Assembly (NCBI GenBank): GCA_026261815.1
Contig: JAMPIT010000437.1
Location: 248,001-312,000 of the forward strand
DNA from: Monarcha castaneiventris obscurior
Lineage: Eukaryota > Chordata > Aves > Passeriformes > Monarchidae
Reading direction: 5' to 3'
Length of the DNA: 64,000 nucleotides
The translations under genes were made by a program, and so were the position numbers. Positions 53,176-63,100 of this stretch are shown here, in pieces. The notes under the pieces are model-generated. The model was given only the letters and a program-made list of their open reading frames with translations. It had not been told where the DNA came from and did no database searches. Position 1 is the stretch's first letter. Each line of letters starts with the position of its first letter.

Positions 53176-53209
<34 letters not shown>
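53176..53209. repeat. (CA)17 microsatellite
   Basis: Thirty-four uninterrupted bases of CA dinucleotide, about 0.4 kb before the CR1 that abuts the TSC22D2 promoter. Uninterrupted runs of this length are normally polymorphic. Confidence 0.98.
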
Positions 53210-53214
<5 letters not shown>

Positions 53215-53631
53215 GAGGCACGTGGGAATTCCTTTTAACTAACTGTGGCAAATGTTTTTCTTGAAGGAAAAAAAGGAATATGTACATGCTTGATACTTAA
53301 TAAAAATATCAGTATGTTTGTGCCCAGCATAGTGGAATATTGTTCAGCACTAATTCAACATCACAAAAATATTACCAGTGTAACACTGACAAGGCCATTG
53401 TGTGGTTTACTGTGTGGGTCTTGGCTAACCTGGCCATGGACTGTAGCAATTTTTATACTTGACTTTTCAGAAACCTGTCTGATTTGTTAGTGAATCAGCT
53501 CACCTTGTTCATTCTTGATCCTTATCCTTTCATTATTTTACCTCTTATTAATTTCCCTTTCTTCTTTGCTAGACCACGCTAAATGTCACAACAGCCCGTT
53601 CCTCATTATCCTCCTTAGAGCGGCACCCTGG

Positions 53632-54284
53632 CCTGCAACAGGAGCAGTGTGGCAGCAGCGCCCTGAGGGGCACGGCCTGTCCCCCTGGGCTGGCCCTGCT
53701 GAGGCACCTCAAGGGCTGTGTCCAGTTCTGGCCCCTCAGTTCAGGAAGGACCCTGAGGGGCTGGAGCGTGTCCAGGGCAGGGAACGGAGCTGGGAAGGGG
53801 CTGGAGCCTCAGGAGCGGCTGAGGGAGCTGGGAAAGGGCTGGAGAGGCTGGGGGAGCTGGGAAAGGGCTGGAGAATTCCTGAGGGAGCTGGGAAAGGGCT
53901 GGAGAATTCCTGAGGGAGCTGGGAAAGGGGCTCAGCCTGGAGAAAAGGAGGCTCAGGGGGGCCCTTGTGGCTCTGCACAAGTCCCTGACAGGAGGGGGCA
54001 GCCGGGGGGGGTCGGGCTCTGCTCCCAGGGAACAGGGACAGGAGGAGAGGGAACGGCCTCAGCCTGGGCCAGGGGAGGCTCAGGTTGGACACCAGCAGGA
54101 ATTTCCCCATGGAAAGGGTGCTCAGGCCTTGGAAAGAGCTGCCCAGGGAGGTTTGGAGCCCCCATCCCTGGAGGTGTCCAGGGAAGGCCTGGACGTGGCA
54201 CTCAGAGCTCTGGGCTGGGGACAAGGTGGGGTTTGCTCACAGTTCGGTCTCAGAGGTCTTTTCCAGCCCAAATGACTCTATGGT
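53632..54284 (+). mobile_element. CR1 non-LTR retrotransposon, 3' end, GC-rich copy abutting the TSC22D2 island
   Basis: The order of motifs matches the CR1 3' region: a 'TGTCCAGTTCTGGCCCCTCA' segment, a 'GGAGCGTGTCCAG' segment, 'GGAGGCTCAGG', 'GAGCTGCCCAGGGAGG', 'CCCTGGAGGTGTCCAGG', then 'TTTTCCAGCCCAAATGACTCTATGG' split around 54260-54284. It is 5'-truncated, as most CR1 copies are. The terminal octamer-like end lies only a few bases before the CpG island begins. The copy is unusually GC-rich and is expanded internally by a 31-bp tandem repeat. It creates the upstream part of the long frame that runs into TSC22D2. The 5' boundary is approximate. Confidence 0.85.
53819..53940 (+). repeat. 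31-bp tandem repeat (VNTR) inside CR1
   Basis: Four consecutive units start at 53819, 53848, 53879 and 53910. The first is 29 bp, the others 31 bp, each based on CTGAGGGAGCTGGGAAAGGG plus a short tail. A weaker partial unit lies just upstream (about 53781-53817). The second and third units end in the same GAGAATTC, and the fourth diverges into normal CR1 sequence. This pattern points to a local expansion of CR1 sequence after or during insertion. The near-identity of units 2 and 3 suggests recent change, so length polymorphism is likely. Confidence 0.85.
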
Positions 54285-54560
54285 CCCGTGGCTCTGTGCC
54301 TGCGCTGCTCCCGGCTTTAGCTTCAAGCGCAGCGAGCGCCGCCGCCGCTGCCCGGCCCCGCCGGAGGGGGGCGCTCTCTCGCGTCCGCACGCGCTGCGCC
54401 GGGGCCGCGCACTCGCCTCCGGCCGGGTCTGCGCGCGGCCGGGCGCGACCAACCGCCCGCGGGGGAGGGGGGAACTCGGCGTGCGCCGCCATATCCCGGC
54501 TGTCCCCCGCGGGCCGCGCTCCCCCGCCACCCCCGCGCCGAGCAGCTTTGCGCCGGGCCG

Positions 54561-54568
54561 TGACGTCA
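54561..54568. promoter_or_regulatory. Consensus cAMP response element (TGACGTCA)
   Basis: A perfect 8-bp palindromic CRE inside the CpG island, about 590 bp before the start codon and about 50 bp before the YY1-type element. CREB/ATF-family factors bind this sequence, best when the CpG is unmethylated, as expected in an active island. It is followed at once by a GC/KLF-type box. Function is inferred from the motif and position only. Confidence 0.6.
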
Positions 54569-54618
54569 CCCGCCGGGGGCGTGGCCACGGCGCTCCCAGG
54601 GTGCAGCGCACAAGTTGA

Positions 54619-54627
54619 GCCATCTTG
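54619..54627 (-). promoter_or_regulatory. YY1-type element near the probable transcription start
   Basis: GCCATCTTG on the plus strand, which is CAAGATGGC on the minus strand, matches the core of the YY1 motif that is commonly found within tens of bases of vertebrate CpG-island start sites. It is the best internal landmark for the TSC22D2 start region. The exact initiation base cannot be read from sequence. Confidence 0.5.
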
Positions 54628-54801
54628 GGCGAGAGGAGCCGCGGCCCTACCGCGCTCCGGCAGCTCCGGGGCCGGCGCAGCGCAGCGGGTCCGCCCGCCC
54701 GCGGCGGCTGAGCGCCGCTCCCCGGGCCGCCGCGCCGCCGGCACCCCGCCCGCGGCGGGGGTTTGCCCGTGGGGCGAGCCCGCGGGCCGGTTGCGAGCAG
54801 G

Positions 54802-54828
54802 ATGCGCCTGGCGCTGGTCTCCAGGTAG
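54802..54828 (+). other. Upstream ORF 1 in the TSC22D2 leader (8 codons)
   Basis: ATG at 54802 opens a frame reading MRLALVSR and ends at TAG 54826-54828, well before the main start. The start has G at -3 and C at +4, so initiation would be moderate. If transcription begins upstream of it, this uORF would be in the 5' UTR and could lower or condition translation of the main frame. Its stop lies inside an AG|GTAGAG sequence that could also act as a splice donor. Translation is inferred, not shown. Confidence 0.4.
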
Positions 54829-54842
54829 AGCGCGGAGACAGC

Positions 54843-54873
54843 GGGGGGCGGGGGGGACGCGGGGCCGCCTGGG
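54843..54873 (+). other. G-quadruplex-prone stretch in the 5' UTR
   Basis: Four runs of three or more G (at 54843-54848, 54850-54856, 54861-54864 and 54871-54873) are separated by loops of 1, 4 and 6 bases, which satisfies the usual G4 pattern on the sense strand. In the transcript this would lie between the two upstream ORFs. Such elements in vertebrate leaders can slow scanning ribosomes; any effect here is inference. Confidence 0.5.
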
Positions 54874-55050
54874 CCTCGCCCGGCCAGCGCGGGGCCCCTC
54901 GCGCGGGGCGGGCCGCGGGCCCGCTGCTGCGGGGCGCTCGGAGCGGCGGCAAGGAGGAGAAGGAGGCCTGGCCGCGGGAAGAGGGCTGCGGACAGGGAGG
55001 AAGAGGAGGAGCCCCGCCGCCCCCCGCCCGCCGCAGGAAGCCGCCGGAGG

Positions 55051-55089
55051 ATGTACGGCAGCGCCGGGGGCCCGGCCCGCACGCCGTGA
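55051..55089 (+). other. Upstream ORF 2 in the TSC22D2 leader (12 codons)
   Basis: ATG at 55051, in the strong context of G at -3 but with T at +4, reads [12 protein letters not shown] and stops at TGA 55087-55089. That leaves 64 bases to the main ATG at 55154, room for some reinitiation. It is not in frame with TSC22D2 (offset 103 bases). Whether it is translated is unknown. Confidence 0.4.
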
Positions 55090-55153
55090 CAGCCCGCCCC
55101 AGCACCCCGCTCGCCTCGCCGCGGCCGGCCGAGCCCCTTCCTGCGGAGGAAAC

Positions 55154-57132
55154 ATGTCCAAGATGCCGGCCAAGAAGAAGAGCTGCTTCCAGATCACCAG
55201 CGTGACCACGGCGCAGGTGGCCAGCAGCATCACCGAGGACACCGAGAGCCTGGATGACCCGGATGAGTCCCGCACCGAGGACGTGTCTTCTGAAATTTTT
55301 GATGTTTCCCGAGCCACCGACTACGGCCCCGAGGATGTCTGCGAGCGGAGCTCCTCCGAAGAGACTCTCAACAACGTGGGCGAGGCTGAAACTCCCAGCA
55401 GCGTCTCTCCCAATCTTCTTTTGGACGGGCAGCTGGCTGTGGCTGCTGCTGGGGTGGCTGCAGCCCCCAACGGGGGGGCTGTGCCCAAAAGTTCGGCTGT
55501 GCCCCTGCCAGCTGCTGCCCCTGGCACTGCTGTGGCGGGAGGCAGCAGTGCTCAGGCTACCCTGCCCTCCACAGGGCCTTCTGCACCCAGTGCCCCCGGG
55601 GCCATGTCTCAGACGGCAGCTGCCGCGTGCAGCTCACGCTTCAGGGTGATCAAGCTGGACCACGGTACTGGGGAACCCTACAGGCGAGGCCGATGGACGT
55701 GTATGGAGTACTATGACCGGGACTCAGATGGTGGTGGTGTTCTGGGCAGGACTGGAGATTGCATTAGGCACAGCAGCACCTTCGAACAGGCTGCTCAAGA
55801 GAGGGACAGCGGCCTCGGTGCCACAGGAGGTTCTGTTGTGATCTCGGCTGTGCCAGCATCAGCCCATGGCCCCGATTCTATAGCTGACAGCTCCCTGGCT
55901 GCTGTGTCACAGCTGCTTCAGACAGAAAAAATGAACCAGTCCTCTCTACAGCAACCTAATTTTGTCATTGGGCAACAACAGCAGCCGCAACAGCCCATAG
56001 GTGGGGCCGTGCCTCAGAGTACTGCTCAGCCTGTGTTTTCTGGGGCTTCGGGAGCAAGTCAGCAAATGATAGTGCCGCAGCAACCACAGCCACAGGTAAA
56101 TCCACAGGGTGTTTCACAGGCTGGACCCAACGGGAAAGGCATGGCACCTCCAAATGTGACAGTAGGGCAGTCGAGCATTCCTGTGGCCCAGCAGCAGGTG
56201 CAGCAGGCAAACGTACCAGTGACTCAGCCTCAACAATTTGCTTATTCTCAGTCCCAGATTCCACCAGTGCATCTACTGCCGACGCAGCCTCCTGGGCAGG
56301 CTGAATACATGCAGCACATGACAATTATGCAGTCTCAAGGAGCTATTCAGCAGGCTACTACAAGCTCTGCTCCAAGTACTGTGGCCTCCAGCCTTCCTGT
56401 GGGGCAGGTGACGGGCCAAAACCCCTCACCTGTGGGAGCGCCAGTGATGGGGGTGTCAGCGCAGCACAGCGAAGCAGTCGGACAGGGATCGGGGTTGTTG
56501 CAGAGTGGCCAGGCACAAGCCAGTCAACCTGCCATCCCGCAGCCGGGAGGTGTGGTGCAGCCAGGCCTTGGACATACGGGGGTTGTGCAACAGAAATCTG
56601 TGACTCAGCATCCAATGGGGGGAAGCAGTCAAGTGTCGGGAATGCCTGGTGCTCCCCATGCTGTGGTCCCTGGAGTTCAGAGCGTGCCTGCGGTTGTGCC
56701 CGGTACAAGTGTGCCTAGTGTGTCCACCACTGCTTCTGTTACTATGCCAAACGTCCCTGTTACGCTGGTCCAGTCCCAGCTGACGAGCCACCCTTCTGTC
56801 AGCAGAAGCACTGGCGCAGTCCAGTCCCAGCACGTCGGACCCTCGATGATGCAAGGTGCGCCCAACGCACCCGCCAGTCTGCCTCAGGCAAACCTCGGAC
56901 AGTTTCAGACCCAGGCCCAGTCCTTAGCAGGCCAGATTGATGATACTAGAAGAAAATCGGAACCCCTACCTCAGCCACCACTTTCTCTTATAGCTGAAAA
57001 TAAACCTCTTGTGAAGCCTCCCATTCCAGACACTCTAGCAAATCCTCTTCAGTTACCTGCAAGTACTCCAATGAACAGTCTTGCTAGCTCTGTTTTTGGC
57101 ATATCCATTCCTGTTGATGGTGATGAAGACAG
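55154..57132 (+). CDS. TSC22D2: TSC22 domain family protein 2, first coding exon (long isoform), partial
   Basis: This exon encodes about 659 codons plus two bases of the N-terminal part of TSC22D2, a member of the TSC22/GILZ leucine-zipper family linked to stress and osmotic responses. Seen here: a conserved N-terminal block (residues 1-80, beginning [17 protein letters not shown], followed by an acidic Ser/Glu-rich part); an Ala-rich linker (about 95-150); a second conserved block (about 160-190) containing SRFRVIKL and GRWTCMEYY; a long Gln/Pro/Val/Ser-rich, probably disordered region (about 255-595); and a conserved tail (596-660) with RRKSEP, a 14-3-3-like or basophilic kinase site at Ser602. 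The start at 55154 is chosen because family homology begins exactly there and A is at -3. The open frame upstream (back to 53768) crosses CR1 and 5' UTR sequence and is not considered coding. The exon ends AG|GTATGA in phase 2. The C-terminal TSC box and leucine zipper lie beyond the window. No stop or frameshift is seen. The gene identity is recalled from family sequence, not searched. Confidence 0.95.
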
Positions 57133-60100
57133 GTATGAATTATTTTATAATGCCATAAAAAAGAACTATTTTTAGGGGGGAAAAAAAGTAAATTTTCAAG
57201 TTATTGTCAAGTGTTTTCTGTAAATTCGTATTTTCAGAAAGTGGCGCTGAGGTTCACCTCAACTATATTTTTATTTTAGGAGCGCAAACCATAGCAAAGT
57301 ACTTAGGCAAGTAGTGAATTGTACTTGTTCTTTCCAGGGTGTGAGTGTGATTACTTTTCTCACAAAATGGGGTACAAAGTAGTCTGAAAGCTGCTTAATG
57401 CAAATAATATGACCTCTTCAAAATCAAGGCTGAAAGCTGTCTTTCTGTAGCCAGTGGCTCAGGATGTGAGAAGGCCTGTTCTCTCCGTTTTCCTAAATGC
57501 ATTATAAAACACTTAAATGACAGCCGGGTTAAAATGACACTCTGTTGACAGCGTTAAATCTGTGTGGTGCTATCTCAGGGCCATCAGGTGGGATATCTTG
57601 GGAAACTTTAGGCTTTTAACACAGATTCTTTATTTTTATCCTGCTGTGGAGTTAACACTTTATAGTGTCAGTTAGTAAGGAAAGTACTTCCACTTGGATG
57701 TGGATTTGTGTGCAAATACATATGCAGGGAAAGCTCTACAGAGAATGGTCTTTTGTATTGAGAAAACAGACACTACTTGGGCAAAGATGTGGACACGGTG
57801 GGAAGTACAACCTTACAGTGAGGGGTTTTTTATTGGAAAGTAATTTGGAACTATGAGTTGTAACAGAGGGGTGTGGTGTGAGCAGACTCGTAAGAGGGCC
57901 TGAGATAGGGAGTGGGTGTGTGGCTGCTGTTCCCATAGACACGTCAGACTGCTCCGAAGGCCAAAACTACTTGATTGACTTCTTTGAGGGAAAGAAGAAG
58001 CAAGCAGTGTTTGAGCACTGAGTTTAAGTCCCAGCATTTACTGTCAGGATTGCTGCAGTTTGGAGGAAGGGAATACATGTGTGTTTCTTGTTTTTAAAAA
58101 CAGGCATTAGGCCATTATGTGCAGATCTTGTGGTGAGTTTCTCTGTAAGTCTTCCCTCACCTTGGGACAGCACCAGACGTTAAGATAATATATTCAATGT
58201 TGCTTGGAGCACGTTTTAGTAAAGCAGCTGTATCTGTCGGGTTGGGGTGCAGTGGATGTTTGGAGAGTTCAGGCTGCAGATTTAATGCAGGCCTCTGCTT
58301 GCTGGAACATTGGCTGATGCTGTGTCTGAGAAAGTAACTGCTGTGCTTTTCAATTCAACAAAAAGCCGTGGTTTGGAAAGCTGTGCTGGTTCTGCTTAAA
58401 GTGGTAAAGGACTGACAAGAAAAAGTTAAACAGTTAAAATTTTCTCGCAGTTTGCCTACCTTAAGAGGATTGCTAACCCGGCTGACAAGCTGCCTTGTGC
58501 AAATAAGGTTAGATTTCAGGCTGGTGGGTTCTTTTCATAGCTCAGTGTTATATGAGAAGATGATTTGTCTGGTGTTTAATCATTCTGTTGATTCAGGAAT
58601 CAGAAAAAAAGGAATACATTTTGCATTTGTTTTTCATAGCTTCTAATACTTAATATAAATTGTGGTAATGAACATGATTATCTGTGACAAGTGAATCACT
58701 TCTGTGTAAAGATAGGGAAAAACTTGTCCTGCTTATTCAGCCTAGGGGCTTCTAACTTTGTGTGGCACTCCAGTGAGTCAGTTCTTGGTGCTCTTACCCA
58801 GAACAGTGATTTTTAAAGTTATTTTTCTAGTTTAGTCTTTGAACTTGCCACCTTGCAGTGGTGCTTTACATGCTGTTGATGTCTAAAGAGATTCTTTCAG
58901 ACACTTTGCCATGAGAACTATGAAATGGAAATGGGGTCTGAATGCTGTGTGCTCTGTTTGACAGGCCACGCTGTGGTGTTCAGTAGAGAAACGAATGTCT
59001 GGTTATCAACGAAGGAGTGCATGTGTCTCGTTTGTCAGCTTCTGCCCTGGGTGATAAAACTGTGCTGTGTGCTGGGTGGTCAGAAAGCCAGGAGCCCTCA
59101 CATGGTGTGAGAGTCTTTCCCAGCTGGTAAGGTCATCCTGGTAAGCCGTGAAAGCTCACCTTAAATGGGCCTAGACCTCAATGCAACATAGGAGATAGAT
59201 ACAGAGACAGTAGATCAAAGTTTATTCTTTGCTCCCCTCAAGCAGTAGCCTGACTTCCACTGGCTTCAGACAGAGGTGAGAATGAAAACCTAGCAGCTTG
59301 TTAAGGCCGTTTTACCACTTGGTTTTTATTTGCTTTACTCTCTGAAAAGGCTTTATTGTAAAACTGTCTCCTACTTTTTTCCTCTTTCCAGCCACTTAAA
59401 TTGTGCCACTACTCCCACGGGCTTTGCCTAGCTGCCTTAAGTACTGGAATCAGTGCTGAAATAGTTAATGAAGACCTTCAAGTGTCATTAATAGGCTGGG
59501 GGTTGACACTGATAAAGCTATTAAGGCGCAAAGGGAGCTGATACATCATGAGTCATGGTTTGTGCTGGCAGGTCCAGGAAGTTAACACACAGCTCAGTTC
59601 GGAGGGGTTACTTGGTGGTCATAGAAGCGATAAATCTGTGGAAAGCATTTTTCTCTTTTGTCTTTCTTACTGTTAATGTGTAACATCCCCAGAAATGAGG
59701 CTTAGTGTGTAAGCAGGTATCTACATTTCTTCTGGCACCTTCAGTTATACTTCAGTATTTGCATCTACTTGAAGCTTCACAGACTTGTGTAGATCATTCT
59801 CCTATAGTCATCTTCTAAAACAGTGACTCATCAAGGAGTAGTGTATAGCTCTCAATACCCTGGATTTATCTGGAAAGTCACTCACCATTCCAAATATGAA
59901 GAGGAACTGTCTTAAAGGTAAAATAGTTAAGACGGAAATGCTTTAAAAACAGCACATCAGGAACACAGTAAACATGATGTAAAAAGTTGGTTGGTTCATG
60001 TATTTCTGAAAAAAAGCTTTTTGTATTACTCCTATCTTATAGTCTGCTGTTTTGAATCAAACAGCATCTAAGGTTATTAGGGGTGGAGGTGTAAGTTTAT

Positions 60101-63100
60101 CTAGCTTGATATGTAGAGAGAACTAAGTTTATAGATTACTTTCTTCCAAGCCATTGCCCGAAGACTTTTAATTTCCTGTTCCCATAGCCCAGTACATTTT
60201 GACAGCAGTCTGTAAAAGACTGTGGTTTCTTGCATTGACCTGATGAATAGTGAAGAATCAATTAACTGGAAAATCTTGTCTGGGGGGGAAGAAAGGGTGG
60301 ATAGGTAGTCCAAAAGAATAAAAAAGAAAAGGAAAAAAGCCTTTGGGATGTCATGCCTTCCTTGAAAAGCAAAGCTGGTCTTTCAGTTGATGTGTCCAAA
60401 TTGCTAAGCTCTTAAAAAGGAAAAACTGCTGTGTGAAAGTTATGAAATACTTACAGCATAACATAGTATTATTTTCTTTTCCTCTTTAAATGTGTCTGCA
60501 AGTGAAATAAACTGCATCAGTGTTAAAGATGGAGGAACTAGTATGTTACAGAGGCAGATGTGGGTATTGCTCCCTCAAATAGGGAGCCTGAAAAATACTG
60601 TAAAAACGCAGTTAGAACTGGGTCTCAAAATTGCTCTGACTCTTCTTTTGTTGGACTTCCTCACTAGTACTAATTATTTTGGAGGGAGGGCAGTTAGAGC
60701 ACCTGAGAGGATTTTGGTATCAGTGTCTGTCAGGTTCTCTGCTCACCCTTATGCCCATGTAGACACGAGCTTGTAATTGACAAGCAGAATATTTAATCTG
60801 GCTTAATAACTTTATTTTGGCTCTTGGGGGAAAAGAAATATGTTGCTTCTGTTAAAAGAATGTTACTGAGAAAGCTTGTTCAAACCTCCTACATGTTTGG
60901 CAGACTTTTGGGGCAAAATATTACTGGGGCTGTTGGAAAAGGAGCAGAGTATAGATCATTTTCCAGAGATAACTGACCGGCTTGAACTGTTCCGGCTGTA
61001 TTCCAGGAACACTAATGAATGGCTGCAATTGTGAGCTGTCAGCTACGGCAGCTGAGCTGTTGAGAACCCGATTGTGCAGGGCTCTCTGCAGCGTGTCTCC
61101 GAGCTCAGCTAAATCACAGATTTGTGTGGAGCACGAGCTGCTGGTAGAACTGTGCTCTTGAGACCATGTTCATCATATAAGGACAAAACTGGGCTTGGGA
61201 TCACTTAGGTATTGCCCTAGATGCATATTTTGTTGTGCTCCTAAAGTAAAAAGTAAGTATTCTGCAAATACATGATACTTGAATTGCCTTAGTACTCAAT
61301 ATTATCCCTTTTTTCACCTTGCTCATAAACTTTTTAGAGGTCTGAGCTCTCCTGCAGCTGCAGGCTTGTTCTCAGCTCTCTTCCTGAAGGCCTGTGTTGG
61401 CGAGTGTGTGTGAAAGCAGGTGAGACTGTGTGACACACACTGCAGAGCCTGGAGAACCTTTGGTTTGACAGTTTGAAAACTAAGCTGGGGCTTCTGGGGT
61501 GACCTTCTCGGTTGGTGGCAGCAAGCGATGGTTAATGCAAACAAACTCTAGTTGGTTGTGTTCAATGCTTGCTGTATTTTCTATAACAAAAATTACCAAA
61601 GGTTATTTTTTGCAGCACTTCATGAGTTTCTGGGTGGTAGAAAGCCAATCGATCATGCTGTGCAGTCAGTTTTGGAGTGGTGCAAGATAGCTAAACAAAA
61701 CTGGTTACTCGTTTGACAGTGCTGTTTCCCAGTATAAACATTCAAATGCCTTTGTTAAAGACAAGTCAGTACATTCTTAGAATCCATGAGGTACAAGTGT
61801 TTCAGATGAGAGAGTTATTAAAAGGAGGAAATGGGGAAAATAGTTGAAAGAAATTCACAGTGGTACTGTTCAGTTTGTTTAAAAGACCATAGTGACCAGC
61901 CCTGAGAGGGGAGGTTCCCTGTACCTCAGGCTCCTGAGTGTTCTGCTCAGCTGCTGGGGGTTAATTTTTTCCTACTCTCCTACAGAAGAGTGCAAATGTT
62001 CCATAGCTGATTTCTGAATGCTGTCTGTATGGCAGAAATAACAGCATATGTTTTATGGAAGTCATTTTAAACTTCTTGTTAGAAGTTGAGTATTCGAGTA
62101 TTTGGATGCTTTGGGAAGGCAGGACTACCAAACTGCTCTCAGACTCCAGTAGGGCTGAATGTTCTCCAAGGCTGCATTTTTACAGGAAGTGCTGATAATA
62201 TTTTATGACTTCAGGTGACACTATAGTAAAGAGGAGTTGCTCCCTGTTACTGTACTGGATATTTGAGTTATTAGCCGTTGCGTGTTGAGGCTGTATATTG
62301 ATTTTCCTGCTTTAAAGCTGGTGATTAGCAGTTTCTATTGCTCAGGAGAGGTGCAAACCTTGTTTGTGCTTTGTGTCAGCAACGATTCCTTAAGAAACTT
62401 CTGTGAGACTCCTCCTGCAAAAGTACATCTGGATGGTTGTGTTCAATAAATCTAGATTGTCAGGCACAGGTGTCTGCTTTTATTCCTGTATTTGACAAAG
62501 TGTAAAGAGAGAAGTATTTATAGTAACTACTAAAGCCACTGTCTTCTGAGAAGATTCTCCAGACGTAAGAGGTCACTTGAAGTGCAGAGTAAGGTTGTAC
62601 TTTCATTCCTCTTGAAAATTATTCTATCTTTAAACTTCACACTTCATAAATACAAATGTGTTGAGTGCCAGGAAGTCTTTGCCTTATGGGGTAATCTATT
62701 TTTACTCAGGCAGGGCAGGTGAATTACTTGGCCACATGAAGGACAACTGGATGCTTGTCTTAATTTTCTTTGTCAAATAAAGCAAAATTAGTCCAAGAGT
62801 GCATCTATCTGTTCTCCCTTTGAAGCTATGAAGGATGCATTTGGATTGTGACAGCTTGCTTGAGTGCTTTTGTCAGTGCAGAGAGAAGGTGGAAGTATTA
62901 ATTAGTGCCCTGGAGAGTTGTCAGCTGTCTGTCGCACTGACAGCTGGCGGGTTTGTCTGGTATGCACTAAAGGTTACAAACTGGAATGGGGATCTGGGCA
63001 CAGCCCTGCAGGTGTGGCCTCAGCAGTGCTGAGTGGAGGGGAGGGATCCCCTCCCTCCACCTGCTGGACTTTGCCTTGTGCAGCCCAGGATACCATTCAT

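Larger units (their letters stand above)
54286..55310 (+). promoter_or_regulatory. TSC22D2: CpG-island promoter and 5' UTR of TSC22D2
   Basis: This is the only long CpG-dense, very GC-rich stretch in the window. It starts abruptly at the end of a CR1 copy and runs into the first coding exon. I see no TATA box placed ahead of a plausible start, so a TATA-less, dispersed-start housekeeping-type promoter is inferred. It contains a palindromic CRE (54561-54568), GC/KLF-type boxes such as the one near 54575-54586, a YY1-type element (54619-54627) and a second CCGCCAT element near 54488-54494. The transcription start is not visible; the YY1 element and position suggest roughly 54.55-54.65 kb, giving a 5' UTR of about 0.5-0.6 kb. 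Long open frames on both strands here are by-products of the scarcity of stop codons in GC-rich DNA. Confidence 0.88.

Noticed and set aside
52877..53242. 121-codon plus-strand frame
   Set aside because: It spans the 9-bp tandem repeat at one end and (CA)17 at the other; both produce artificial peptide repeats, and the middle is unrecognised.
53768..55153. In-frame upstream extension of TSC22D2 by 462 codons
   Set aside because: The extension reads through CR1, its tandem repeat and the CpG-island 5' UTR. Family homology starts exactly at the ATG at 55154, and GC-rich DNA has few stops.
54237..55317. Long minus-strand frames (281 and 355 codons) opposite the promoter
   Set aside because: Low-complexity Ala/Arg/Pro/Gly-rich translations of the CpG island, overlapping each other in different frames, with no recognisable domain. 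An antisense non-coding RNA from a bidirectional promoter is possible but not visible.
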